This document shows, one piece after another, positions 6,116-14,952 of a DNA stretch of 39,264 nucleotides. The position numbers were made by a program, and so were the translations under genes. The notes beneath the pieces were generated by a model, which worked only from the letters and a program-made list of their open reading frames with translations, made no database searches and had not been told where the DNA came from. The number at the start of each line of letters is the position of its first letter. Positions within the stretch are counted from its first letter, which is position 1. Origin of the DNA: Myxococcales bacterium (GTDB taxonomy: Bacteria > Myxococcota_A > UBA9160 > SMWR01); assembly GCA_013215615.1 (NCBI GenBank), contig JABSQX010000127.1:1-39264 (forward strand), given 5' to 3'.

Positions 6116-8044
6116 GTGTCGGCAGGGACTCGTCGGTCTCGATTCCAGCGAGCGGCGCGTGGGCTCACCACGGGCCTGCGGCTCGCCTCGCTGACGCTCG
6201 CCTTCGCGCTGGGCGTTGCCGCCTCGTCCGCGAGCGCACCGGCTCTGGAGGAAACCTCATCTTTTTTACTCCCCGCGGGGGGAGCGAGTGACCAGGAGGC
6301 GGCGAACGCCCAGAGTGATCTGCTGCTGGCGGCGTGGAATGCGCCCGCGGACTCCCTCGCGGAGCGGGTCGCCGTCACCCGGGCTGCCGCACTTGCGGTG
6401 GGGGTCTGGAGCTTCGACACGGCGGCGCGCGCGCTGTTGCGGAGCCCCGGGCTCGGCAGCCCCCTGGAACGCGCGCGTGCAGCGGTGATCCTGGCCCCCG
6501 ACCTTCCAGCCGCCCATATGGCGCTGGCCGAAGCGCTCTGGTGGACGGGCGAAGCGCCCATGGCTGCGCTCCGCAACGCGCTCGCGGCACTGGCTGCTGC
6601 CGCACGTCACCCGGAGGCCGTATTCTGGTTTGGGGGGAGCTTGCTCTTCCTGGTTGCCGTGGGGCTGGTGGCGGGTGGCGCCTTGACGTTGCTGGCGGCC
6701 GCAGCCGGCGCCTTCCGACGGGCCGCCCACGATCTGGGTCACCTGGTGGCGCCCGGAGCCCCCGAATTTGCCCGTGCCGCGCTGCTGGCGGCGCTGTTGA
6801 TGTTGCCTGTGGCGTTTGGCCAGGGGCTGTTGGGCTTCTTGCTCGCGTGCCTGGCGCTGGGACTGGCCTTTGGCGGCCGCCGTCAGCAGACGGTGTTGGC
6901 CCTGGCCGCTTTGAGCATTGGCCTGGGCGCGTTTCCGCTGGCGAATCTCGCCAGCCGGAGCCTCGACTTCTTCGGGAGCGACCCGGTCGTACGTGCCGTG
7001 GTCTCGGTGGCATCGGGCGCCGACGCGCCTGGCGACCGCATACGCCTCTCCGCGGCGGCGGAACGCGACCCCATGGCGCTTCGTGGCCTCGCCATGCTGG
7101 CCCGGCGCCACGGCCGTCTGGGCGAGGCGGACGCCCTGTATCAGCGTCTCGTCGCGGAGTGGCCGCAGGATGCAGCGCTGGCCAACAACGCGGCCAATGT
7201 GCGCCTCGAACTGGGTCACCTCGAGAGTGCCTACGCGCTCTACGACAGCGCGCTACGCGGTGGGGACTCGGAGATCGTGCTCTTCAACCTCTCCCAGGCC
7301 CACGGTCGCGCCTTCCGCGTCGATGCGCTGAACCAGGTGCTCGTGGACGCCCAGCGACTGGATGGGGAACGCATCGCTGAGTTCACCGCGTTGACGGGAC
7401 AGGCGGGTCGGGAGTTCGTGGTCGATCTTCCCGTCTCCACGCCGGTATTGTGGCGCAGGCTCTTCGAACGACAGTCCGGCGTCGGTGTGGCCGACCAACT
7501 ACGAGCCCGGCTGGCACCCGGCATCCTGGGCGACGAGCCGCTTCTTCTTGCAGGGGTCTTGTTGGCCGTGTTGGCATCCTTCTCCTGGGTTGGCACCCGT
7601 TTCGAAGCTGCGCACAGCTGCGGGCGCTGCGGCACGCAACTCTGCGCGCGCTGTGATCCGGACCACGCGGGCTGCGAGCTGTGCCACGACTGTGCGCGTC
7701 TCTTCTTCCGGCCGGAACAGACCGACCGGACGCTGCGGGTCGAACGAATCGGCGCGCTGCGATCGCGGGAGCGTCGCCTGCAGGGCATCAATGCGTTGGC
7801 CGCCGTATTGCTTCCTGGCGCGGCGGGCGCGCTCACGCGGCGCCCGGCCACGATGTTGCTGGGAGCGTTGGGCTTCTCGCTGGCGGTCGCCTGCGTGGCC
7901 TGGCCCCGCGGCCCGCTGCCTGACCCGCTGGTCGCGGGCGATGCGGCGCCGCTGGCCTTTCTCATGCTCGGCTCGCTGGCCGCGTTGCTCCACCTGGGGG
8001 CGGCGGTACGCGCGCTTTCGGAGAGCCGGAAGGAGAACGCGTGA
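6116..8044 (+). CDS. Polytopic membrane protein with TPR repeats and a cysteine-rich zinc ribbon
   Basis: A 642-residue protein I cannot name. Order of parts: a basic N-terminus and signal-like hydrophobic stretch (about 21-43); a helical region; membrane segments at about 168-195, 221-252 and 257-280; TPR-like repeats (about 315-400, with ALRGLAMLARRHGRLGEADA and NNAANVRLELGHLESAYALY); a membrane segment (474-493); a cysteine cluster CGRCGTQLCARC plus CELCHDC (about 502-526) able to bind two metals; and two or three further membrane segments before a charged tail. The start is GTG 6116 with AAGGA just upstream. It ends in a GTGA overlap with the DUF4388 gene, so the two are made together. 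Such TPR membrane proteins are frequent in deltaproteobacteria; role unknown. Confidence 0.8.
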   Translation: MSAGTRRSRFQRAARGLTTGLRLASLTLAFALGVAASSASAPALEETSSFLLPAGGASDQEAANAQSDLLLAAWNAPADSLAERVAVTRAAALAVGVWSFDTAARALLRSPGLGSPLERARAAVILAPDLPAAHMALAEALWWTGEAPMAALRNALAALAAAARHPEAVFWFGGSLLFLVAVGLVAGGALTLLAAAAGAFRRAAHDLGHLVAPGAPEFARAALLAALLMLPVAFGQGLLGFLLACLALGLAFGGRRQQTVLALAALSIGLGAFPLANLASRSLDFFGSDPVVRAVVSVASGADAPGDRIRLSAAAERDPMALRGLAMLARRHGRLGEADALYQRLVAEWPQDAALANNAANVRLELGHLESAYALYDSALRGGDSEIVLFNLSQAHGRAFRVDALNQVLVDAQRLDGERIAEFTALTGQAGREFVVDLPVSTPVLWRRLFERQSGVGVADQLRARLAPGILGDEPLLLAGVLLAVLASFSWVGTRFEAAHSCGRCGTQLCARCDPDHAGCELCHDCARLFFRPEQTDRTLRVERIGALRSRERRLQGINALAAVLLPGAAGALTRRPATMLLGALGFSLAVACVAWPRGPLPDPLVAGDAAPLAFLMLGSLAALLHLGAAVRALSESRKENA

Positions 8045-9159
8045 GCGTCGGGCTCTCCGGCAACCTGCGGGACTTCGGGATCGCAGACGTCTTCCAACTG
8101 ATCGGGCAGCAGCGCAAGACCGGGGAGTTGAGGATCCGCGAGAACGGCAACGGCGCCCGGCTGCTCTTCGACGAGGGTGCAGTGGTCTCTGCGCTCCCAG
8201 AACTGGCCGACGGGGGGGAGCCGCTGGCCGAGATGCTGTTTCGCAGTGGCTGGTTGCGGCGGGAGCAAGTGCAGGAGCTGCGTGCCGCCGAGCGAACTTC
8301 TGCCCGGACGCTGCACCGGATCGCGCAGGATCGGGGCTGGCTCTCGGCCGAGGAACTGAATGCGGTGGAGGACCGGCTCACCCACGACACCATCTTCGAC
8401 GCGCTGCGCTGGGAGGGCGGGACCTTCGACTTCCAACCCCGCGACAGCGTTCCCCAGCGACACGGGGCGATGCGGCTGGGCGCCGAACAGATCTTGATGG
8501 ACGGGCTGCGCATGCTCGACGAGTGGCGCACCTTTGAGGGGCGCATCCCCTCGGAGGACACCGTATTCCGTCGCTGCGGACTGGCCTCGGATGCCGCGGA
8601 GAGCGAGGCCTGCGAGGTTGCGCGCAGCGATGCCGGACAGCGGCTGCTTGCGCTGGTGGACGGGCGCCTCCCGGTACGTCGGATCATCGATCTCTCCCGG
8701 CTCGGGACTTTCGAGGGCACGCGTATATTGGCGAGCTGCGTCGAGGCGGGCCTGCTGGAACCCGTGAGGGCCAGGAGTCTCCCGGGAGGCTGGATGCTCT
8801 GGTCGGAAGGCAGCGGACAAGGTCTTGGGTTGCGCGGCCTCGCGGAGGTCGCGCTTCCGCTGCTGGCCCTGCTCCTGGTGGTGTCGATGCTGGGCACCTC
8901 GCCGGTGCTTCCCTCGCAGGGGGAGAGCTGGCCGATCCCCCGCACCAGCCTGGAAGGTGCGGCTGAAATGGAGCACATGCGCGCGCTCCGCAAGCTCGCA
9001 GAGGTCTTTCATCTGATGGAATCTCGCTGGCCGGTGGCTCTGGAGGAGCTCCCGGCGCGAGGACTCGTGAACGCGAAGGCGTTGGCGTCTCCTCTCGGCC
9101 ACCCATACCATTCGCAGGGTCCGGACGGGGAACTGGTGCTGCTCGCACCCGATCCCTGA
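8041..9159 (+). CDS. DUF4388 domain protein with membrane anchor and pseudopilin-like tail
   Basis: A 372-residue protein. Residues 3-55 (LSGNLRDFGIADVFQLIGQQRKTG, then ARLLFDEGAVVSA) match the DUF4388/PATAN-like domain found in deltaproteobacterial signalling proteins. Residues 60-130 form a helical segment resembling the GspE N-terminal fold (LAEMLFRSGWLRREQVQEL, ending GGTFDF). After a second helical region comes one strongly hydrophobic segment (about 268-287) and a tail in which a helix (MRALRKLAEVFHLMESRWPVALEEL) precedes SPLGHPYHSQGPDGELVLLAPD, reminiscent of the GspG pseudopilin end (DPWG-PY pattern). This last comparison is pattern-based and uncertain. Translation is coupled to the upstream TPR gene by a four-base overlap. 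No secretion genes are nearby. Confidence 0.8.
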   Translation: MSVGLSGNLRDFGIADVFQLIGQQRKTGELRIRENGNGARLLFDEGAVVSALPELADGGEPLAEMLFRSGWLRREQVQELRAAERTSARTLHRIAQDRGWLSAEELNAVEDRLTHDTIFDALRWEGGTFDFQPRDSVPQRHGAMRLGAEQILMDGLRMLDEWRTFEGRIPSEDTVFRRCGLASDAAESEACEVARSDAGQRLLALVDGRLPVRRIIDLSRLGTFEGTRILASCVEAGLLEPVRARSLPGGWMLWSEGSGQGLGLRGLAEVALPLLALLLVVSMLGTSPVLPSQGESWPIPRTSLEGAAEMEHMRALRKLAEVFHLMESRWPVALEELPARGLVNAKALASPLGHPYHSQGPDGELVLLAPDP

Positions 9160-9229
9160 GCGCTCCCCGCATTCCATCCCTCGGACCCACGAGGTTCCCC
9201 TGTCGTCGAATCCGTCCTCTCAAGCGACC

Positions 9230-10252
9230 GTGACCGCGTCGGAAGCCCGGCAGACGCTGATTTTCGAGGACAACGCCATCGCGGCGGCCCTCTACGGGGA
9301 AGGAGACCGCACCCTGCGGATCCTGGAGCGCGAGCTGGGGATCGACGCCCGGGCTCGCGGCAACGAGGTACGCCTGGTGGGCAGGGCCGGGTCGGTGGCG
9401 CTGGCCCGCAAGGTTCTCGAGCAACTCTACGGAGTGCTGCGCTCCGGGCAGTCCCTGAGCCCCCGGGACGTTCAGGGCGCCGTCCGCATGCTACGCCGGG
9501 AGCCCGACGTCGAACTCGATGACGTCTACCAGGAAGTCCTGGCCGACGTGGGTTCGCGCCATCGGATCACCGCCAAGAACCTCGCGCAGAGGCGCTACGT
9601 GGAGTTGATCCGCGAACTCGACGTGGTCCTGGCCGTGGGACCCGCGGGCACGGGAAAGACCTATCTCGCCATGGCCCTGGCACTCGCCTCGCTCAACCGC
9701 CACGAGGTGTCCCGGGTGATCCTCACGCGTCCGGCGGTGGAGGCGGGCGAGAAACTTGGTTTTCTGCCGGGGAGCATGACCGACAAGGTGGATCCCTACT
9801 TGCGGCCCCTCTATGACGCCCTCGGCGACATGATGCCCTTCGAGAAGTGGAGCCGCCTGATGGAGCGCGGCGTGATCGAGGTGGCGCCGCTGGCCTTCAT
9901 GCGCGGGCGCACGCTCAACGACGCCTTCGTGATCCTCGACGAGGCACAGAACACCACCAGCGAGCAGATGAAGATGTTCCTGACCCGGCTGGGTTTCGAC
10001 TCCCAGGCCGTGGTCACCGGAGACATCACGCAGATCGACTTGCCCAGTGAGCGAACCAGCGGGCTCGTGGAGGTCCTCGAGGTTCTGCAGGGCGTCGACG
10101 GCATCGGGGTGATGCGTTTCTCGGAAGAGGATGTGGTTCGTCACTCCCTCGTACAAACCATCATTCGCGCCTACGACCGCTACCGGAGTCCCTCCCCGCC
10201 TAGGCCCAGACAGGTCCCGCAACGGGACGGAGAGGATCCCAAGCTCGCATGA
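9230..10252 (+). CDS. phoH: PhoH family ATPase
   Basis: A 340-residue PhoH-like protein (YbeZ type), a P-loop ATPase related to superfamily I helicases and linked to RNA metabolism with YbeY. The N-terminal segment (TLRILERELGIDARARGNEVRLVG) resembles a KH-like RNA-binding fold; the ATPase shows Walker A GPAGTGKTYLA (about residues 141-151), TRPAVEAGEKLGFLPG, the conserved EVAPLAFMRGRTL, Walker B VILDEAQNTT and TGDITQIDLP. The start is uncertain: GTG 9230 lacks a clear ribosome-binding site, whereas an in-frame CTG at 9200 has GAGG five bases before it. The stop overlaps ybeY (ATGA). The phoH-ybeY-lnt order is conserved across proteobacteria. Confidence 0.93.
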   Translation: MTASEARQTLIFEDNAIAAALYGEGDRTLRILERELGIDARARGNEVRLVGRAGSVALARKVLEQLYGVLRSGQSLSPRDVQGAVRMLRREPDVELDDVYQEVLADVGSRHRITAKNLAQRRYVELIRELDVVLAVGPAGTGKTYLAMALALASLNRHEVSRVILTRPAVEAGEKLGFLPGSMTDKVDPYLRPLYDALGDMMPFEKWSRLMERGVIEVAPLAFMRGRTLNDAFVILDEAQNTTSEQMKMFLTRLGFDSQAVVTGDITQIDLPSERTSGLVEVLEVLQGVDGIGVMRFSEEDVVRHSLVQTIIRAYDRYRSPSPPRPRQVPQRDGEDPKLA

Positions 10253-10683
10253 GCGTCCGCCTCTCGGGCCTGCGGGGTCTGCCCGCGCTCGACCGGCGGC
10301 GACTGCGGGGACGTGTCCAACGCATGTTGCGCGCGCTGGAAATGCCCGATGCCGAGATCTCCATCTCGCTGGTGGACGACAGTGCCATCTCGGAACTCAA
10401 CGCAGCCTACCGGAAGAAGCAGGGCGCCACCGACGTGCTCTCGTTTTCGCTGCTGGAAGGAGAGCACAGCGAGCGTCGCGGGGCGCTGCTGGGGGACGTG
10501 GTGGTCAGCCTGGAGACGGCCGCTCGCCAAGCGGCGCGTGGGGGGCGCAGCCTGGACCAGGAGGTGATGCGCCTGCTGATCCACGGCGCCCTGCACCTGC
10601 TGGGCCACGACCACCAGCAGGCGGGAGAAGCGCGCCGGATGCGTGCCGAGGAGCGACGGCTTTGGCGCCTGTTGTGGCCCTGA
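10249..10683 (+). CDS. ybeY: Endoribonuclease YbeY (rRNA maturation factor)
   Basis: A 144-residue metal-dependent single-strand endoribonuclease used in 16S rRNA 3'-end maturation and 70S quality control. The diagnostic zinc motif HGALHLLGHDH is present near the C-terminus (about residues 110-120), as are the family segments ISISLVDDSAISELNAAYR, KQGATDVLSFSLLE and LLGDVVVSLETA. Length is normal. The start ATG overlaps the phoH stop by four bases. The 3' end overlaps the proposed lnt start by 22 bases. Confidence 0.96.
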   Translation: MSVRLSGLRGLPALDRRRLRGRVQRMLRALEMPDAEISISLVDDSAISELNAAYRKKQGATDVLSFSLLEGEHSERRGALLGDVVVSLETAARQAARGGRSLDQEVMRLLIHGALHLLGHDHQQAGEARRMRAEERRLWRLLWP

Positions 10684-12317
10684 GCCCCGGCGCGCGCCTC
10701 GGCTGGGCCCTCGCCTACGCGCTGGCGACCCTGATGTGTTTTCCCCAGCTGCTGGCCGGCCGAGTCGTCGACTTCGGCTGGGGGCTGGCTTGGCTGTCCC
10801 CCGCTCTGCTGATTCTCGCGATCCGCGGACTCGCGCCGGCGGCGGCGGCGCGCTGGGCGTTTGGCGCCAGCCTGGTTGCCCACGCGGGGGTGCTCCACTG
10901 GATCTACGTGGTGAGCGTCGAATACGGGCACGCCCATCCGGTGGTGGGAGTGTTGGCGCCGGTCCTGTTGGCGAGCTACGTGGCCGGCTTCACCGCTGCC
11001 TTCGCCGCACTCTTTGCGTGGTGGAGTGAGCGGGGACTGGGCTCTCCGCCGGCCGCAGCCGTGGCGTGGACGGCGCTCGACTACCTGCGCTCCTTCTTGT
11101 TCACGGGTTTTCCCTGGGCGACGCTGGGCTACGCGCAGCACCAGAACGCCGCGCTCATGGAGCTGGCAGCCTGGACGGGCGTCTATGGGCTCTGCTTCGT
11201 CAGCGTGCTGGGGGGTGCCGCGCTGGCGAGTCTCTACCGCTGCTGGCGTGAACCCGAAGCTTCAGAACGCGCAGCTGCCGGATCGCGGGCGGCCCGCTCC
11301 CGGCTCGGTGTCGCGTTGGCCTCATTGGCGGCGGTGGCATTGGTCCTGCTCGTTGGCGCAGTGTCGGCGAGACGGCCCGAGGCACCCGGGTCCGAGCGGG
11401 TGCGCGTCGGAGTCATCCAGGGGAGCATCGAGCAGGGCGTCAAGTGGAGCCCCGACTGGCGGGAGCAGAGCTTGGCCCGCTACGAGGCGCTGAGCCGACA
11501 GGCGGCCGCAGAGGGGGCTCGCCTGCTGGTGTGGCCCGAGACCGCGGTGCCCGGGGCGCTGGAACGTGACGCGAGCTTGCGCGCACGGCTCTTGCGCCTG
11601 GCCCGGGAGCTGGATGTGGCGCTGGTGGTGGGAGGAGTGGGCGTTTCTCCGGAGCTGGAGCATTCCGGTTTGCGCTACTACGACAGCGCCTTCGTGGTCG
11701 AGCCCCAGGGCGAGTTGGGCGAGCGCTACGACAAGACCCACCTGGTCCCCTTCGGCGAGTACCTGCCCTTCCGGGCGCTACTGGGCGGGTTCCTCGGGGC
11801 GTTGGCCCGGGGCATCGCGCCCGATGACGTGAGCGCCGGCGCAGCACCCCGCAGCGTCGAGGTTCCGCTCGCCGATGGGAGCCGCATCCGGGTGGGCATC
11901 CCGATTTGCTACGAGTTGCTGTTTCCGGACCTGGTTCGGCGTTTTGCGAACTCGGGGGCCAGCCTGTTGCTGGCCGTCACCAACGATGCTTGGTATGGGC
12001 GCACCGGAGCGCCTTACCAATTCCTCGCCATCACCGCGCTTCGCGCCGCGGAGACCCGCCTGGCCACGGCGCGGGCAGCCAATACGGGGGTCTCGGCCTT
12101 CATCGACGCTCGGGGCCGCGTGCGGGAGCCGACGCCCATCTTCGAGCCCACCTATCGGGTCTCCGACATGCGCGTGCGGGGTTCGCAGCGCTCGAGCAGT
12201 TTCTACGCCCGCCACGGCGACGTATTCGTGCAGGTCTGTTGGCTGGTCGTCGCACTCTGGGCGGCCCGTGCGTGGCGCGCTGGGATGAGTGATGCTCCGG
12301 TGCCCTCCCCGCCCTGA
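10662..12317 (+). CDS. lnt: Apolipoprotein N-acyltransferase Lnt
   Basis: A 551-residue inner-membrane enzyme that adds the third acyl chain to the N-terminal cysteine of lipoproteins. An N-terminal block of hydrophobic segments (about 1-235, including FTGFPWATLGYAQHQ) precedes a periplasmic nitrilase domain with catalytic Glu in LVWPETAVPG, Lys in ERYDKTHLVPFGEYLPF and Cys in VGIPICYELLFPDLVR, plus TNDAWYG and RAANTGVSAFID. A last hydrophobic segment lies at the C-terminus. I choose TTG 10662 because GAGGAG (10648-10653) sits eight bases upstream, inside ybeY; GTG 10674 is the alternative, four codons later. It follows phoH-ybeY, the standard order, and precedes prfB. Confidence 0.94.
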   Translation: MAPVVALSPGARLGWALAYALATLMCFPQLLAGRVVDFGWGLAWLSPALLILAIRGLAPAAAARWAFGASLVAHAGVLHWIYVVSVEYGHAHPVVGVLAPVLLASYVAGFTAAFAALFAWWSERGLGSPPAAAVAWTALDYLRSFLFTGFPWATLGYAQHQNAALMELAAWTGVYGLCFVSVLGGAALASLYRCWREPEASERAAAGSRAARSRLGVALASLAAVALVLLVGAVSARRPEAPGSERVRVGVIQGSIEQGVKWSPDWREQSLARYEALSRQAAAEGARLLVWPETAVPGALERDASLRARLLRLARELDVALVVGGVGVSPELEHSGLRYYDSAFVVEPQGELGERYDKTHLVPFGEYLPFRALLGGFLGALARGIAPDDVSAGAAPRSVEVPLADGSRIRVGIPICYELLFPDLVRRFANSGASLLLAVTNDAWYGRTGAPYQFLAITALRAAETRLATARAANTGVSAFIDARGRVREPTPIFEPTYRVSDMRVRGSQRSSSFYARHGDVFVQVCWLVVALWAARAWRAGMSDAPVPSPP

Positions 12318-12334
12318 GAGAATGCGAGGTCGAG

Positions 12335-13478
12335 ATGACGGAAGCGCCGCTGGGCGCGGCATCCCACCAGGAGATCGGAGAGCGCCTGCGCGGACTGCGT
12401 GCGCGTTTCGACGAACTCCGGGGGCGTCTTTGACTCCGCGAAGCTTCGCGCGCGGCTCGAGGAGCTAGAGCGCAGGGCATCGGTACCGGATCTTTGGGAC
12501 GATCGTGAGCGAGCCGAGCAGGTACTGCGCGAGAAGGCTGCGCTGGAGCGCGAGGTGGGCCTCTACGACGAGCTTGCCACGGCGCTGGAGGACGCGGAGG
12601 TACTGCTGGAACTCGCCGCGGAGGAGGACGATGAGCAGACTCGAGCCGAGGTGGCGCTGCGACTCGCGGCGGCAGAGAGCGAGCTGGACGCCGCGGAACT
12701 CGAGCAACTGCTGGGCGGCGAGAACGACGGCGCCAACGCGATCGTTTCCATCAACTCGGGGGCAGGTGGCACGGATGCCTGCGACTGGGCGGAGATGCTG
12801 ATGCGCATGTACACGCGCTGGGCACAGGACCACGACTACCGGGTGGAGGTCCTGGACCTCCAGTCCGGCGAAGAGGCGGGGATCCGCAGCGCCACGCTCA
12901 CCGTGAGCGGCCCCCGCGCATTTGGCTACATGAAGGCTGAGGAGGGCGTGCACCGCCTGGTGCGCATCTCACCCTTCGACTCCCAGGCCCGGCGCCACAC
13001 GGCCTTTTCCAGCTTGACGATCGTTCCCGAGATCGACGACGCCATCGAGGTGGAGATCGACGAGGGGGACCTGCGCGTCGACACCTACCGCTCAGGCGGC
13101 GCGGGCGGCCAGCACGTCAACAAGACGGATTCGGCGGTGCGGCTCACGCACCTGCCCACTGGCACCGTCGTGCAGTGTCAGAACGAACGCTCTCAGCACA
13201 AGAATCGCTCGTCTGCGATGAAGGTGCTGCGCGCCCGCCTCTACGAGCGCGCGCGCCGCGAGCGGGAGGAGAAGCTGGCCGCGCAGCGCGGGGAGCAACG
13301 TCAGATCGATTTCGGTAGCCAGATCCGATCCTATACCCTGCACCCCCAGCAGCGCGTCAAGGATCACCGCACCGGGGTCGAGACCGGTGACGTCGAGGGC
13401 GTTCTGCAGGGAGATCTCGACCGCTTTATTCGGGCGACGCTGCTGCAGCGTGCGTCGGGGGAGGGGGAGTCGGCATGA
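12335..13478 (+). CDS. prfB: Peptide chain release factor 2 (programmed +1 frameshift)
   Basis: RF2 releases nascent chains at UGA and UAA. The gene is read in two frames: ATG 12335 (GAGG five bases upstream) through 32 codons to CTT at 12428-12430, where an in-frame TGA (12431-12433) is bypassed by slipping one base, then GAC from 12432 on to the stop at 13476-13478, giving about 380 residues. The second frame contains the UGA-specific tripeptide SPF ([13 protein letters not shown], about residue 211) and the catalytic GGQ ([16 protein letters not shown], about 254-259). Frameshift signals match E. coli prfB, so the product level is presumably autoregulated by RF2 abundance. It overlaps lysS by four bases (ATGA), a common pairing. 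Confidence 0.95.
12420..12434 (+). promoter_or_regulatory. prfB +1 programmed frameshift site
   Basis: The run GGGGG (12420-12424) acts as an internal Shine-Dalgarno, followed by three bases and the slippery CTT TGA C (12428-12434). This spacing is the same as in E. coli prfB. Reading CTT then sliding one base gives GAC and continues in the long frame; without slippage translation stops after 32 codons. Confidence 0.92.
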
Positions 13479-14950
13479 GCGAGCGAGAACGCGAGGCCCG
13501 TCGTGCGCGGCTCGCGGCCCTTCGCGAGGCCGGCGTCGACCCCTATCCCGCGCGGGTGGCAGCGCGAGAGACGGTGGCGGGCGTGAGCGAGCACTTCGCG
13601 GATCACGACGAGCAGGCGCTCGAGGCCGATCCCGTCACGGTGTCGCTTGCGGGGCGGCTGATGGCGTTGCGGCCGATGGGAAAGCTCGTTTTTGGCACCC
13701 TGCTCGAGAATGGCGCGCGCATCCAGATCAGTGCTCGCAAGAGCGAGATTCCCGCGGAACTCTTCGCCGCGGTGAAGACGCTCGACGTGGGCGACTTCCT
13801 GCACGTGGAAGGGCCCCTCTGGCGTACCCGGAAGGGCGAGCTCACAGTGGACCTGCGCGGCTTCCAGTTGCTGGCCAAGAGCCTGGCGCCCCTGCCCGAG
13901 AAGTGGCACGGCCTGAAGGACGTGGAGGTGCGCTTCCGCAAACGTCATCTCGACATCCTCGTGAACGAGGATGCGCGGCGCATCATGCTGCAGCGCAGTG
14001 CCGTGGTGCGGGCCATGCGGGAGGTGCTGGATGGCCGCGGCTTTCTCGAGGTGGAAACACCCGTTCTCCAGCCCATCTACGGAGGAGCGGCAGCAAGGCC
14101 CTTTACCACGGAACACAACGCGTACGATCAGCGACTCTTCCTGCGCATCTCGGACGAGTTGTACCTGAAGCGCCTGGTGGTGGCCGGGCTGGACCGCGTC
14201 TACGAAATCGGCCGGGTATTTCGCAACGAGGGAATCTCGCGCAAGCACAACCCCGAGTTCACGATGATGGAGTGCTACCAGGCCTACGCGGACTACCGGG
14301 ACATGATGGAACTCACGCAGAGTCTGGTGCAGACGATCTGCGACCGGGTCTTTGGTACTCGGCAGCTCCCCTACCGGGGCCAGGTCATCGATTTCGACGG
14401 CGAATGGCCTCGGCTCAGCATGCGAGATGCCGTCGCTGAGCGCATTGGCGTCGACGTTCTCGACTGCCCGGACCTCCCCTCGCTCCAACAGGCGCTGCGG
14501 GACGCCGGTCGCGAGCTCGGCGAGGCCCCCACCTGGGGGCGGCTGGTGGACGATCTCTTCAGCGAGCACGTGGAGCCGCAACTCATCCAGCCCACCTTCG
14601 TGACCGACTACCCCCTCGAACTCTCTCCCCTCGCCAAGCGCTCGCCCGACGATCCGCGCTTGGTGGAGCGCTTCGAGGCCTTCGTGGGTGGGCTGGAGAT
14701 CGCCAACGCCTTCAGCGAACTCAACGATCCCGTCGACCAACGCGGGCGCCTCGAAGCCGCGCACCGCGATCGCGACGCCGGCGATGACGAGGCGCATCCC
14801 ATGGACGAGGACTACCTCGAGGCCCTGGAGATCGGCCTGCCGCCCACCGGCGGGCTGGGGATCGGTGTGGACCGGCTCGTGATGGTGCTCGTGGATGCGC
14901 CCAACCTGCGCGAGGTGATCTCCTTCCCCTACATGAGGCCCGACGACTGA
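13475..14950 (+). CDS. lysS: Lysyl-tRNA synthetase (class II)
   Basis: A 491-residue class II lysyl-tRNA synthetase charging tRNA-Lys with lysine. The N-terminal OB-fold anticodon-binding domain (VSLAGRLMALRPMGKLVF, RIQISARK, VGDFLHVEGPLWRTRKGEL) is followed by the catalytic core: motif 1 near RGFLEVETPVLQPIYGGAAA, the lysine-binding LFLRISDELYLKRL, motif 2 YEIGRVFRNEGIS with HNPEFTMMECYQ, and motif 3 GGLGIGVDRLVMVL close to the end. Length is typical (about 500). ATG 13475 overlaps the prfB stop. The following lolC/E gene begins two bases after the stop, so lysS is probably cotranscribed with the lipoprotein-transport genes. Confidence 0.96.
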   Translation: MSEREREARRARLAALREAGVDPYPARVAARETVAGVSEHFADHDEQALEADPVTVSLAGRLMALRPMGKLVFGTLLENGARIQISARKSEIPAELFAAVKTLDVGDFLHVEGPLWRTRKGELTVDLRGFQLLAKSLAPLPEKWHGLKDVEVRFRKRHLDILVNEDARRIMLQRSAVVRAMREVLDGRGFLEVETPVLQPIYGGAAARPFTTEHNAYDQRLFLRISDELYLKRLVVAGLDRVYEIGRVFRNEGISRKHNPEFTMMECYQAYADYRDMMELTQSLVQTICDRVFGTRQLPYRGQVIDFDGEWPRLSMRDAVAERIGVDVLDCPDLPSLQQALRDAGRELGEAPTWGRLVDDLFSEHVEPQLIQPTFVTDYPLELSPLAKRSPDDPRLVERFEAFVGGLEIANAFSELNDPVDQRGRLEAAHRDRDAGDDEAHPMDEDYLEALEIGLPPTGGLGIGVDRLVMVLVDAPNLREVISFPYMRPDD

Positions 14951-14952
14951 CC

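Noticed and set aside
7240-9177. 645-codon minus-strand frame opposite the TPR and DUF4388 genes
   Set aside because: No recognisable domain, and it lies fully antisense to two coupled genes with good starts.
12399-13478. prfB starting in its long frame without frameshift
   Set aside because: The frame's first codons (before GTCTTTGAC) do not resemble RF2 and have no supporting site, whereas the upstream ATG frame leads exactly into the CTT TGA C slip site.
13364-14797. 477-codon minus-strand frame opposite lysS
   Set aside because: Antisense shadow of lysyl-tRNA synthetase; the His- and Leu-rich translation has no family signature.
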